Shown in pieces: positions 50,574 to 58,859 of a stretch of DNA of 64,000 nt. Position 1 is the stretch's first letter. Each line of letters begins with the position of its first letter. Origin of the DNA: Ensifer sp. USDA 6670 (GTDB lineage Bacteria; Pseudomonadota; Alphaproteobacteria; Rhizobiales; Rhizobiaceae); NCBI GenBank assembly GCA_000421085.1, contig ATWE01000023.1:1-64000 (forward strand), given 5' to 3'. Made by a program: the position numbers and the translations under genes. The notes under the pieces are model-generated. The model made no database searches. It was not told the DNA's origin and saw nothing but the letters and a program-made list of their open reading frames with translations.

Positions 50574-50605
50574 AGCCGGACGGGCAGGGGAGACCGTCCG
50601 GCTTG
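50574..50605 (-). terminator. Rho-independent terminator on the minus strand
   Basis: An 11-bp stem (AAGCCGGACGG / CCGTCCGGCTT) followed on the minus strand by TTTCTTTTGC. Its polarity shows that a minus-strand transcript arrives from the right, i.e. from the small gene at 50714-50845. Confidence 0.8.
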
Positions 50606-50713
50606 TAGAAGCGATCGCATCAGGGGAAGAATGGGATCGCTTGTGAAACTTCCGGCGAGAAGTTTCCTGGAGGCATTGGTTTCAGCTGTGGCAAGCGACG
50701 ACACTCGAACTCG

Positions 50714-50845
50714 TCATTTCCGCCTGCGTCTATCGGCCAGCGGCAACAGAACGGCCGCACGGTCACGGTCCTCATCTCTCAGCGCATGGATCGTCGCAAC
50801 GACCATCGCGAAGAACATCGCCATCGAAAATAGAGCAAGTCCCAT
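50714..50845 (-). CDS. 43-residue single-pass membrane peptide
   Basis: An unlisted small gene: AAGGAG lies 6 bases before the ATG. The peptide begins MGLALFSMAMFFAMVVATIH, one hydrophobic helix, followed by an acidic/basic stretch (ALRDEDRDRAAV) and a C-terminus ending in DRRRRK. A consensus EcfG/RpoE2 promoter ends 25 bp upstream and a U-tailed terminator lies downstream, so it forms a complete monocistronic unit. It is probably an inner-membrane micro-protein of the general stress response; I do not recognise a family. Confidence 0.75.
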   Translation of the reverse strand: MGLALFSMAMFFAMVVATIHALRDEDRDRAAVLLPLADRRRRK

Positions 50846-50869
50846 GGCCGTCTCCTTTCGTCGCTTTTT

Positions 50870-50894
50870 AACGGCATGTACTCAAAAAAGTTCC
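50870..50894 (-). promoter_or_regulatory. EcfG (RpoE2) general-stress promoter
   Basis: On the minus strand GGAAC (50890-50894), 16 bases, CGTT (50870-50873): an exact match to the alphaproteobacterial EcfG consensus GGAAC-N16/17-CGTT. It lies 25 bp upstream of the small membrane-protein start. Confidence 0.78.
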
Positions 50895-51071
50895 CGTCAA
50901 CTTGGTTCCACACTACAGCTTGCAGCGTGAAGCCCTCTTGAACGTTGCATTCATCTAGCATTCAGCCTTTTGTAGCCGCTGTTTCCCAAGGAACAGGAAG
51001 CAAGGATCGTACAACCCTTGCGGTCCGCGGCCGTCCGTGACAAAAGGCTTCACCAAACGGAAACAGGCGCG

Positions 51072-51563
51072 ATGACCACGGCTTTCTATCCCGGCTCCTT
51101 CGATCCGATCACCAACGGGCATCTCGATGTACTCGTGCAGGCATTGAACGTCGCAGCCAAAGTCATCGTCGCGATCGGCGTTCATCCCGGCAAGGCACCG
51201 CTTTTCTCCTTCGACGAAAGGGCGAATCTCATCCGTGCCGCTCTTGGGGAAACCTTGCCGGAGAGAGCAGCCGATATCTCCGTCGTCTCTTTCGACAATC
51301 TGGTGGTCGATGCCGCCCGCAAGCACGGCGCAAGGCTGCTGGTCCGGGGACTCCGCGATGGAACGGACCTCGACTACGAGATGCAGATGGCGGGCATGAA
51401 CCGGCAGATGGCCCCCGACATTCAGACCCTGTTCCTGCCGGCAGGTACCGCCTCCCGGCCCATTACGGCCACATTGGTTCGGCAGATCGCGGCTATGGGC
51501 GGTGACGTGAGCGCTTTCGTCCCCGGGGCGGTTCACCAGGCGCTGCAGGCGAAGCGCAAATAA
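51072..51563 (+). CDS. coaD: Pantetheine-phosphate adenylyltransferase
   Basis: 163 residues. [16 protein letters not shown] carries the T/H-x-G-H nucleotidyltransferase motif; [34 protein letters not shown] and the C-terminal [13 protein letters not shown] follow CoaD. It makes dephospho-CoA from phosphopantetheine. The ATG at 51072 gives the conserved [12 protein letters not shown] start; 18 preceding codons are unlikely to be used. First gene of a plus-strand series with two cyclophilins. Confidence 0.96.
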   Translation: MTTAFYPGSFDPITNGHLDVLVQALNVAAKVIVAIGVHPGKAPLFSFDERANLIRAALGETLPERAADISVVSFDNLVVDAARKHGARLLVRGLRDGTDLDYEMQMAGMNRQMAPDIQTLFLPAGTASRPITATLVRQIAAMGGDVSAFVPGAVHQALQAKRK

Positions 51564-51588
51564 GCTTTACATTACGCAAGGAGTCCCA

Positions 51589-52161
51589 ATGAAGATTCTC
51601 CAATTCGCTGTTGCCGGAGCCCTGGCGCTCGCCACCTTCACGGGAGGTGCGCTGGCGCAGTCCGACGAAAATATCCTGACGGTTCAACTCGAGGACGGCC
51701 CCGTCGTCATCGAGTTGCGCCCGGACATCGCCCCGAAGCACGTCCAGCAGATCAAGGAACTGGCCGCGGCAGGCGAATATGACAATGTCGCCTTTCATCG
51801 CGTCATCAAGGGCTTCATGGCCCAGACCGGCGACGTCGAATTCGGCGACATGAAGGACGGTTTCCAGGGCGACCGCGCCGGAACCGGCGGCTCGTCCAAG
51901 CCCAACCTTCCGGCCGAGTTCTCCGACGTACCCTTCGAGCGTGGCACCGTCGGAATGGCCCGCGCGCAGGATCCCGACAGCGCCAATTCGCAGTTCTTCA
52001 TCATGCTTGCGCCCGGTGATTTCCTCAACGGCCAATACACGGTCGTCGGCAAGGTCGTCGAAGGCATGGAGAATGTCGACAAGATTAAGCTCGGCGATGA
52101 CGCCAATAATGGTGCCGTCGCCGATCCAGACCGCATGATCAGCGTTAAGGTCGGCAGGTAA
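51589..52161 (+). CDS. Periplasmic cyclophilin-type peptidyl-prolyl isomerase
   Basis: 190 residues. Signal peptide (KILQFAVAGALALATFTGGALAQ) and then a compact cyclophilin domain with VAFHRVIKGFMAQTGD, GTVGMARAQDPDSANSQFFIM and NGQYTVVGKVVEGM. It accelerates proline isomerisation during protein folding in the periplasm. AAGGAG lies just before the ATG. It is followed after 25 bp by a cytosolic paralogue. Confidence 0.94.
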   Translation: MKILQFAVAGALALATFTGGALAQSDENILTVQLEDGPVVIELRPDIAPKHVQQIKELAAAGEYDNVAFHRVIKGFMAQTGDVEFGDMKDGFQGDRAGTGGSSKPNLPAEFSDVPFERGTVGMARAQDPDSANSQFFIMLAPGDFLNGQYTVVGKVVEGMENVDKIKLGDDANNGAVADPDRMISVKVGR

Positions 52162-52186
52162 GACTGAAAACAGAAGGAGAAGAATC

Positions 52187-52696
52187 ATGGCCGAGATCAA
52201 GGATCCGGAAAACACGATCATCATGGAAACCACAAAGGGCAGGGTGGTGATCGAGCTGCGGCCGGATGTGGCTCCGGGCCATGTCGCCCGCATCAAGGAA
52301 CTGACGCGTGAAGGCGCCTATGACGGGGTGGTCTTTCACCGCGTGATCGAAGATTTCATGGCCCAGACCGGCGACGTGCAATACGGCAAGACCGGCGGCG
52401 AGCAGTTCAACCCGTCCCGTGCCGGTATGGGCGGCTCCTCCAAGCCGGACCTGAAGGCCGAATTCTCCGATGTTTCACATGTGCGCGGAACGTGCTCCAT
52501 GGCGCGCAGCCAGATGCCGAACTCGGCCAATTCCCAGTTCTTCATCTGCTTCACCGACGCTCCCTGGCTCAACAAGCAGTATTCCGTCTGGGGCCAGGTC
52601 GTCGAAGGAATGGAGAATATCGACAATATCAAGCGCGGCGAACCGGTCCGCGATCCGGATACCATCGTTTCGATGCGGGTTGCCGCCGACGCCTGA
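52187..52696 (+). CDS. ppiB: Cytoplasmic cyclophilin-type peptidyl-prolyl isomerase
   Basis: 169 residues without a signal peptide; VVFHRVIEDFMAQTGDVQYG, GTCSMARSQMPNSANSQFFI and NKQYSVWGQVVEGMENI are the cyclophilin core. It differs from the preceding gene by lacking the export signal and by having a KTGGEQFNPSRAG loop. Tandem periplasmic and cytosolic copies suggest duplication with change of address. Confidence 0.94.
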   Translation: MAEIKDPENTIIMETTKGRVVIELRPDVAPGHVARIKELTREGAYDGVVFHRVIEDFMAQTGDVQYGKTGGEQFNPSRAGMGGSSKPDLKAEFSDVSHVRGTCSMARSQMPNSANSQFFICFTDAPWLNKQYSVWGQVVEGMENIDNIKRGEPVRDPDTIVSMRVAADA

Positions 52697-52706
52697 TCTG
52701 CGCTAC

Positions 52707-52808
52707 TGCATGTTTCCTTAGATCGTCCCCGATCCAGGGACGGAACATGCAGCGGTTCGAAGTGCTACGGCGATCTTTGCGCGTCCTGTCAGACGCGCGG
52801 CGCTGTAG
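52707..52808 (+). repeat. Sinorhizobium-type intergenic repeat element
   Basis: About 100 bp running from TGCATGTTTCCTTAGATCG through AACATGCAGCGGTTCGAAGTG to GACGCGCGGCGCTGTAG. This order of motifs (CATGTTTCCTTA, internal CATGCAG, CAAAGTGCTAC-like, GCGCGTC palindrome, CGCTGTAG end) is what I recall of a repeat scattered between genes in Sinorhizobium genomes. It contains two palindromic parts and would fold into two hairpins in RNA. No second copy is in this window, so the assignment rests on memory. Confidence 0.6.
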
Positions 52809-52820
52809 CGCAATGACCTG

Positions 52821-52860
52821 CCCGCCCCGATCGCGCGAGCCGCCGGGGCGGGTTTGCTTT
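52821..52860 (+). terminator. Terminator between ppiB and queA
   Basis: CCCGCCCC (52821-52828) pairs with GGGGCGGG (52845-52852), followed by TTTGCTTTTAG. It separates the coaD-ppi series from queA-tgt. Confidence 0.7.
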
Positions 52861-52875
52861 TAGTTGATACCTTAG

Positions 52876-53958
52876 ATGCGCGTAGACCTGTTCGATTTCC
52901 ACCTGCCGGAAAATTCCATTGCGCTGAGGCCCGCAAGCCCGCGCGACAGCGCCCGCATGCTCATCGTCCGCCCCGACGGCGAACCGGTTCTCGAAGATCG
53001 CGGCGTCCTCGATCTGCCGTCATTCCTGCGGCCGGGCGATGCGCTGGTCTTCAACGACACCAAGGTGATACCGGCGCAGCTCGAAGGCGTTCGCTACCGG
53101 GGTGCGGATATAAGCACGCCCGTGTCGCTGACGCTGCATATGCGGGTTGCGCCCAGTCGCTGGAAAGCCTTCGCCCGTCCGGCCCGCCGATTGAAGCCCG
53201 GGGACCGGATCAGCTTCGGGCATGGCGGCAATGCCTGCCTGCTCGGCTCGCTTGAGGCCGTGGTGGAGGAAAAAGGCGATGCCGGCGAGGTGACGCTTCG
53301 CTTCGATCTTTCAGGCCCCTCGCTCGACGAGGCGATCATGGCCGTCGGACACATTCCTTTGCCGCCTTACATCGCTTCCAAACGTGCCGAGGATGAGCGG
53401 GACCGGGCCGATTACCAGACGGTCTATGCGCGCGAGGAGGGGGCGGTGGCCGCGCCGACTGCGGGACTGCATTTCACCGACCGCCTTTTCGCCAAGCTCG
53501 ACGAAGGCGGGATTGAACGGCATTTCGTCACGCTGCATGTAGGTGCGGGAACCTTCCTCCCGGTCAAGGCAGACGATACCGCCGACCACGTGATGCACGA
53601 GGAAATCGGCCACGTCGATCGGGTGACCGCTGCGAAGCTCAATGCCGTGCGCGAACGCGGCGGCCGCATTGTCTGTGTCGGCACGACATCGCTTCGGCTG
53701 ATCGAGAGCGCAGCCGCCGAAGACGGGAACATTCGTCCCTGGTCGGGTGCAACCGGGATATTCATCACTCCGGGCTATCGCTTCCGGGCGGTCGATATGC
53801 TGATGACCAATTTCCACCTGCCGAAATCGACCCTGTTCATGCTGGTCTCGGCCTTTGCAGGGCTCGAAACGATGCACGCCGCCTATGCCCATGCGATCGC
53901 AACGGGTTACCGCTTCTATTCCTATGGCGATTCGAGCCTGCTCTTCCGGAAAGATTAA
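52876..53958 (+). CDS. queA: S-adenosylmethionine:tRNA ribosyltransferase-isomerase
   Basis: 360 residues opening [20 protein letters not shown]; conserved [37 protein letters not shown] and [19 protein letters not shown]. It transfers and isomerises ribose from SAM onto preQ1 in tRNA to give epoxyqueuosine. The stop is immediately followed by the tgt start, the enzyme that acts just before it in the pathway. Confidence 0.97.
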   Translation: MRVDLFDFHLPENSIALRPASPRDSARMLIVRPDGEPVLEDRGVLDLPSFLRPGDALVFNDTKVIPAQLEGVRYRGADISTPVSLTLHMRVAPSRWKAFARPARRLKPGDRISFGHGGNACLLGSLEAVVEEKGDAGEVTLRFDLSGPSLDEAIMAVGHIPLPPYIASKRAEDERDRADYQTVYAREEGAVAAPTAGLHFTDRLFAKLDEGGIERHFVTLHVGAGTFLPVKADDTADHVMHEEIGHVDRVTAAKLNAVRERGGRIVCVGTTSLRLIESAAAEDGNIRPWSGATGIFITPGYRFRAVDMLMTNFHLPKSTLFMLVSAFAGLETMHAAYAHAIATGYRFYSYGDSSLLFRKD

Positions 53959-55089
53959 ATGACCGAAGCGTTTCAATTCAAACTGCTTGCGAACGACGGC
54001 AATGCGCGCCGTGGCGAAGTCGTGACGCCACGCGGGACGATCCGTACACCCGCCTTCATGCCGGTCGGAACCGTCGGCACGGTCAAGGCGATGTATCTCG
54101 ACCAGGTGCGCGAACTGGGCGCCGATATCATTCTCGGCAATACCTATCACCTGATGCTGCGCCCGGGCGCCGAACGGGTCGCCAGGCTCGGCGGACTGCA
54201 CAAGTTCATCCGCTGGGAGCGGCCGATCCTGACCGACAGCGGCGGCTTCCAGGTCATGTCGCTGTCAAGCCTGCGCAAGCTCAACGAACAGGGCGTGACC
54301 TTCAAGAGCCATATCGACGGCGCGCTCTATCACATGTCGCCGGAACGCTCGATCGAGATCCAGGGCCTGCTCGGCAGCGACATTCAGATGCAGCTCGACG
54401 AATGCGTGGCGCTGCCGGCGGAACCGGACGAAATCGAGCGCGCGATGGAAATGTCACTGCGCTGGGCGGAGCGCTGCAAGGTCGCTTTCGGCGATCAGCC
54501 GGGCAAGGCGATGTTCGGCATCGTACAGGGCGGGGACATTCCCAGGCTGCGCGAGCGCTCGGCCCTGGCACTCAGGGATCTCGACCTCAAGGGCTATGCC
54601 GTCGGGGGGCTCGCCGTCGGTGAGCCGCAGGAGGTCATGCTCCGCATGCTCGACGTGACCTGCCCCGTCCTGCCGGCCGACAAGCCGCGCTATCTGATGG
54701 GCGTCGGGACGCCGGACGATATTCTGAAGTCCGTCGCGCACGGGATCGACATGTTCGACTGCGTCATGCCGACCCGCTCCGGACGTCATGGCCTCGCCTT
54801 CACGCGCTACGGCCGCATCAATCTGCGCAATGCCCGGCATGCGGAAGACACGCGCCCGCTCGACGAACAGTCTTCCTGTCCGGCGACTCGCGACTATTCG
54901 CGCGCCTACCTGCACCACCTGATTCGTTCAAACGAATCGCTCGGAGGCATGCTGCTCAGCTGGAACAATCTGGCCTATTATCAGGAGTTGATGGCCGGCA
55001 TCCGCAAGGCCATCGAGGAGGGTCGCTATGCCGATTTCATGGCAGAGACCATGGAAGGCTGGCAGCGCGGCGATCTGCCGCCGGTGTGA
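53959..55089 (+). CDS. tgt: tRNA-guanine transglycosylase
   Basis: 376 residues. It inserts preQ1 in the anticodon wobble position of GUN tRNAs. Catalytic aspartates lie in [13 protein letters not shown] and [17 protein letters not shown]. The C-terminal zinc site is altered: where most bacterial enzymes have C-x-C-x2-C, this one reads [16 protein letters not shown], retaining one of the three cysteines and the nearby histidines. Adjacent to queA with no gap, so surely one operon. Confidence 0.97.
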   Translation: MTEAFQFKLLANDGNARRGEVVTPRGTIRTPAFMPVGTVGTVKAMYLDQVRELGADIILGNTYHLMLRPGAERVARLGGLHKFIRWERPILTDSGGFQVMSLSSLRKLNEQGVTFKSHIDGALYHMSPERSIEIQGLLGSDIQMQLDECVALPAEPDEIERAMEMSLRWAERCKVAFGDQPGKAMFGIVQGGDIPRLRERSALALRDLDLKGYAVGGLAVGEPQEVMLRMLDVTCPVLPADKPRYLMGVGTPDDILKSVAHGIDMFDCVMPTRSGRHGLAFTRYGRINLRNARHAEDTRPLDEQSSCPATRDYSRAYLHHLIRSNESLGGMLLSWNNLAYYQELMAGIRKAIEEGRYADFMAETMEGWQRGDLPPV

Positions 55090-55389
55090 CCTTCCGAGCC
55101 ATCATAATTCCGGCCCGGGCGGTCTGCACAACATGACGCCGCTGACCGGTAATTGTTATCTGCGCCGCGAATCAACCTGTACGTAGGCGGCTTCCGCATC
55201 GTCTTCCGTCCTTGGATAGTCCTGTCGATTCTTCTCTAGGAATGATATCGACTTGGGCGCGCGCGTCTGGGAGCTAGATAAGAACGTATAACTGTGTTAT
55301 TTTAAGATGATACGAACATTTTCTTATGTAAAACTTCATCAGCGAGGCCGGTGTTTCACGCCCGCCCGTCCTGCGGCAACGCTTCGCTA
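55090..55389. other. Intergenic region after tgt
   Basis: 300 bp between tgt and the convergent SDR gene. The right half is unusually AT-rich for this genome and has scattered imperfect inverted repeats, but no gene, U-tailed terminator or known RNA was recognised. Confidence 0.45.
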
Positions 55390-56271
55390 TCAGCTTCGCA
55401 CCGAAATGTCGGGAGAATTGCCGCTGGCACCGCAGCAGGTCGTGAAGCTTTTGCCGGAGCCGCAGGGGCAGGGATCCTTGCTCCTGCGCTGCAAACGGCC
55501 GATCAGGGGCAGCATGATCGCAGAGGGCACCAGCGCCGCCAAAAGGATCGTCAGCTTGGCCGAGAGGCCGGGTATAACGAGGCGGCGGCCCGCTTTGAAG
55601 CCGCGCCAGGCCTTTTCGGCGACATAGCCCGCCTCGAGCTTGGGCAAGATCTTGAACAGTGCCACGCGATTGGCGCCGGAGGTTGCCAGAAACTCCGTCG
55701 AGACGGGGCCGGGCGCCACGCAAGTGACGGTCACGCCGGTGCGACGCAGTTCCTGATGCAGCGCTTCCGAAAAGGAGCGGACGAAACCCTTGCTGGCATA
55801 GTAGAGCGCCATATACGGACCAGGCGTGAAGCTCGCGACCGAACCCAGATTGATGACGCCGCCGCGACCGCGCGCGACCATGCCTGGCAGGAGGCGCAAG
55901 GTGAGTTCGGTAAGCGCGCGGATGTTGAGGTCGACGAGGCTGAGCTGTTCATCGAGCGGCAGAACCGTCGCGCCTCCGCGCAGTCCATAACCGGCGCTGT
56001 TGACCAGTACGTCGCAGAACAGGCCGTTTGCGGACAGGAAGTCCTCGAGATCTAGCGCCGCATCATCAGCCAGGAAATCCAGCGTGACCGTGAACGCCTC
56101 GCCTCCAGCCTTGCGGATGTCGTCGGCGGCGGCCGCCAGTGCCTCGGCCGAACGCGCAACCATTATGACCGGCGCGCCATCCCTAGCGGCCACTTCGGCA
56201 ATTGCCCTGCCAATTCCGCGCGATGCACCGACGACGACTACGGCGGGGCGACCTTGACCGCCCGAAGTCAT
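55390..56271 (-). CDS. Short-chain dehydrogenase with C-terminal SEC-C motif
   Basis: 293 residues. The classical SDR fold shows VVVGASRGIGRAIAE, NSAGYG, and the catalytic S and YYASKG in MALYYASKGFVRSF. A hydrophobic segment (AKLTILLAALVPSAIMLPLI) follows and the last residues KDPCPCGSGKSFTTCCG form a complete SEC-C zinc motif, usual for SecA tails rather than SDRs. The ATG overlaps the stop of the upstream acyltransferase gene (ATGA), so they are coupled. Substrate unknown. Confidence 0.88.
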   Translation of the reverse strand: MTSGGQGRPAVVVVGASRGIGRAIAEVAARDGAPVIMVARSAEALAAAADDIRKAGGEAFTVTLDFLADDAALDLEDFLSANGLFCDVLVNSAGYGLRGGATVLPLDEQLSLVDLNIRALTELTLRLLPGMVARGRGGVINLGSVASFTPGPYMALYYASKGFVRSFSEALHQELRRTGVTVTCVAPGPVSTEFLATSGANRVALFKILPKLEAGYVAEKAWRGFKAGRRLVIPGLSAKLTILLAALVPSAIMLPLIGRLQRRSKDPCPCGSGKSFTTCCGASGNSPDISVRS

Positions 56272-57056
56272 CGCGCTGCCCCGGAACCTGCCGCAGCGGT
56301 CACGTCGCGCCCGGATGCAAGCCCCTCCAGCTCGGCGGTGACTTCGCCGTTCAATATCCTCTCGAACCGCTCGAGGGCACGCGCGACGTTGGCGCCATCC
56401 ATGACCCGGTGGTCGTAGTGGATACGCACGGTCACGGAACCATCCTCGTCGATTGGACCGTAATTGAGGAGGGAGGTCAAAGGCGTGAGCGGATTGAGCG
56501 ATTCTGCGCCGAGGCCCGAATAGACGGACAGCTGAAATGTACCGAAGCGGCGCGCCCTTTGCCGGCCGATATTCAATCCGAGCCACATGAGAAGCCATCT
56601 GACGGGGCCGGGGAACCGGGCGATCTTCAAGGCGCGCCGGAATTCCTTCACCTCCAGCACGGGGCTGGTTCGTGCCGTCTGCATCAAGGACCCCAGTTCC
56701 GCGATCGGACGGCGCTCCGGATTCTTGATCGTCGTCAGCAGCACGATTCGTTCGCCCTCGTACTCCCTTTCATGCGCGATGGAAGCGATGCTTCCCGGAT
56801 ACTCGTAGAGCTGCGGTCTGGGAAATTTGACGTAAGCGCGCCGCAACTCGGGCGTCTCCTGAGCGAGAAGGGCGTATCCTTTGAGGAAAAGCGCCGTCCA
56901 GGAGGGCCTGCTTTCAAGCGATGTTCTGACCTCGAGCAACGGCCCGAGATTCATCCGCCGCTGCACGCTCACCCGCGGCACCTTCATCGAAAATCGCATG
57001 AGATCCCCGACCAGGCGCCGAGACGCCGAAAGCTTGAGGGCTCGGCCTCGCATCAT
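56268..57056 (-). CDS. E2-like acyltransferase catalytic-domain protein
   Basis: 262 residues resembling the catalytic domain of 2-oxo-acid dehydrogenase E2 enzymes without lipoyl or E3-binding domains. The active-site motif DHRVMDG, with catalytic His and Asp, is near residue 216; the basic N-terminus (RALKLSASRRLVGDLMRFSM) resembles a membrane-peripheral surface. It sits 6 bp after the methyltransferase gene and overlaps the SDR gene. A free-standing acyltransferase working with its two neighbours on a lipid-like substrate is inference. Confidence 0.8.
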   Translation of the reverse strand: MMRGRALKLSASRRLVGDLMRFSMKVPRVSVQRRMNLGPLLEVRTSLESRPSWTALFLKGYALLAQETPELRRAYVKFPRPQLYEYPGSIASIAHEREYEGERIVLLTTIKNPERRPIAELGSLMQTARTSPVLEVKEFRRALKIARFPGPVRWLLMWLGLNIGRQRARRFGTFQLSVYSGLGAESLNPLTPLTSLLNYGPIDEDGSVTVRIHYDHRVMDGANVARALERFERILNGEVTAELEGLASGRDVTAAAGSGAAR

Positions 57057-57062
57057 GCACCT

Positions 57063-57650
57063 CTAGTAAATGTAGGGAATGATCCGCTTGGTGTCCGCCA
57101 TGTAGTCGCGATACTCGGAACCGAACATTTCCATCATCATGCGTTCCTCCTTGTCCACTCTCAGAAGAAAGAGGACCGCGAAACCGGCAAGACCCGCCAG
57201 CCCTGCGACCCAGTTCGGCAGAAGAAACGCCTGGCCTACGCCCATCAGCAGGAACGAAGTATACATGGGATGGCGGACCAGGGCGTAAGGACCGCGGCGA
57301 ATCAGTTCGTGCTTGTCGCGAATCTCGAGCGTGATCGACCAGTTGCGGCCGAGTTCCTTGTGGGTTCTGCGAAAGACCCACATGGCCAGACAGAAAATCA
57401 CGGCACCGAGCACGACGGCCCAGAGCCGGGCAGGGTGGTCGGCTCCTTCCGGGATGCCGGTAGCGACATAAAAAGCGGGAATGATCGCGAGGCCGAGCAG
57501 GGCCGCCGCCAGGCCCAGCTTCTCGGAGGTTGAGCGGCGGTGGCTGACGACACGCACGCGCTTCGCGCGGCGTTCATAAGGGCGGCGAATGAAGTACCAG
57601 GCGACGATTCCGAGCACCCAGGCGATCTCGCCGATGGAGGATACCGACAT
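57063..57650 (-). CDS. Isoprenylcysteine carboxyl methyltransferase-family membrane protein
   Basis: 195 residues with about five hydrophobic helices. The signature RRGPYALVRHPMYTSFLLMG and C-terminal EERMMMEMFGSEYRDYMADTK are those of ICMT/PEMT-like membrane methyltransferases. Bacterial members methylate small hydrophobic molecules of mostly unknown identity. First gene of a tight three-gene operon with the E2-like acyltransferase and the SEC-C SDR. Confidence 0.88.
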   Translation of the reverse strand: MSVSSIGEIAWVLGIVAWYFIRRPYERRAKRVRVVSHRRSTSEKLGLAAALLGLAIIPAFYVATGIPEGADHPARLWAVVLGAVIFCLAMWVFRRTHKELGRNWSITLEIRDKHELIRRGPYALVRHPMYTSFLLMGVGQAFLLPNWVAGLAGLAGFAVLFLLRVDKEERMMMEMFGSEYRDYMADTKRIIPYIY

Positions 57651-57782
57651 GTCTAGTTCCCCAAGTCCTTAGCATGCGCCTGGCGTCAACGATCGGGCGG
57701 GGACCTTCTTCAGCCGATGCTTCGCAGCGTGATTCTACTTTGAACGGTAACGTTGGATCGCGAGCTCTGGGCCCGTCGCCTC

Positions 57783-58370
57783 TCAACCTCCGTTCATCTC
57801 CCGAAGCCTTGTAATGAATTCCTGCGGCCTAAGCCAGATGCCGGGCGTCTTATAGCCCATGGAGCGGGCGATTTCGGCCACGAAGGCGTTGCAGTTGTAG
57901 AGCGACGCGTGCCAGACCTTCGACTTGGCTTTCAGTTTATCGATGAAAGCCACGACCTTGTTGTATTCCGCCTCCGTCAGCATGACGCGCCAGCTTGCCG
58001 AGCGGTATTCTTCCTCGAGGTCACCGTCGCTCGCGCCGGTTTCAGCCGGAACGGGCACGAAATGGCCAAGGACATACGGCGTCGGATCAAGCGTCGCTGG
58101 TGCAAGGCCGGCAACCTGGCGCTGGACGACCGCGCCAGACTTGTTCGTGCGTCCGTAGATGACGTAGGTGTGGCCATAGCTCAGCGCGTAGCGGGAGCGA
58201 AATTCGATGAAATAACCCTGCTCCCTCGCTTGAGATTCGAGTTTCGCCGGCCCATTCAGGCTGCTGGAAACGTAGCGGGGTTCGGGATTTTTGTCTTGTG
58301 TCTGGCATGCTGCTGCTGCCAGTGCGACCAAGATCACAAGGGATATGCGGCCTCTTGCAAGCGTCATCAC
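57783..58370 (-). CDS. Lipoprotein of unknown function
   Basis: 195 residues with a type II signal peptide (ISLVILVALAAAAC, lipobox cysteine at about 22). The mature part contains YALSYGHTYVIYGRTN and LYNCNAFVAEIARSMGY, where the NCNAF cysteine and the earlier histidines resemble the arrangement in NlpC/P60- or DUF4105-like folds. I do not assign an activity. Monocistronic; outer- or inner-membrane anchored on the periplasmic side. Confidence 0.75.
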   Translation of the reverse strand: MMTLARGRISLVILVALAAAACQTQDKNPEPRYVSSSLNGPAKLESQAREQGYFIEFRSRYALSYGHTYVIYGRTNKSGAVVQRQVAGLAPATLDPTPYVLGHFVPVPAETGASDGDLEEEYRSASWRVMLTEAEYNKVVAFIDKLKAKSKVWHASLYNCNAFVAEIARSMGYKTPGIWLRPQEFITRLREMNGG

Positions 58371-58480
58371 ACCACTTAGATTGTCTTCCGAGTTCTGACA
58401 ATCCAGACCTCGGGCCGGCTCTCTGGAGTTCTTGACGCGTACTATGCCGTCAGACTCACAGCCGGTCTAGCCTGAATAAC

Positions 58481-58519
58481 GCGCCGTGGGAGAGCGCTCG
58501 TTGAACTCTCCCACGGCGC
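58481..58519 (-). terminator. Hairpin after the 46-residue lipoprotein gene
   Basis: A 14-bp perfect stem (GCGCCGTGGGAGAG and its complement) with an 11-nt loop begins 10 bp past the small lipoprotein stop; it lacks a U-tract. Confidence 0.55.
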
Positions 58520-58529
58520 AAAGTCACTG

Positions 58530-58670
58530 TTACTTGTATACCGGCGCCGGCTCTACCGTATCGACGGCAGCAGGCGGCGGGGCCTTACCCTTACCTTTGC
58601 CGATCGTATCACACGCGGTGAGGCCGGCGACAGAAAGCAACGCAATCATCACAACTAGAATTCGGCTCAT
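58530..58670 (-). CDS. 46-residue lipoprotein
   Basis: A small gene with GAGGAAAGGAC upstream of the ATG. The peptide is MSRILVVMIALLSVAGLTAC (lipobox LTAC, cysteine 20) followed by DTIGKGKGKAPPPAAVDTVE and ending in APVYK. The mature form would be a 27-residue lipid-anchored peptide with a Lys/Gly and Pro/Ala-rich body, resembling the entericidin-sized lipoproteins of Rhizobiales, but without enough similarity to name it. A strong hairpin closes the unit. Confidence 0.8.
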   Translation of the reverse strand: MSRILVVMIALLSVAGLTACDTIGKGKGKAPPPAAVDTVEPAPVYK

Positions 58671-58859
58671 CAAGTAGTCCTTTCCTCAATAGTCGGAATG
58701 GGTTATCGAAGGCAACACTTCAAGTAATAGTGGCGATTTGCGCCGGGGCCTAGTGCAGAAAGGACACAGTTGATAACCGCTTTATGGTTACCGGGTTATC
58801 AACCGCGTCGGAACACACGGGGCTTAGTCATTTATACCGAAATGTAACGGAAAACGCCA

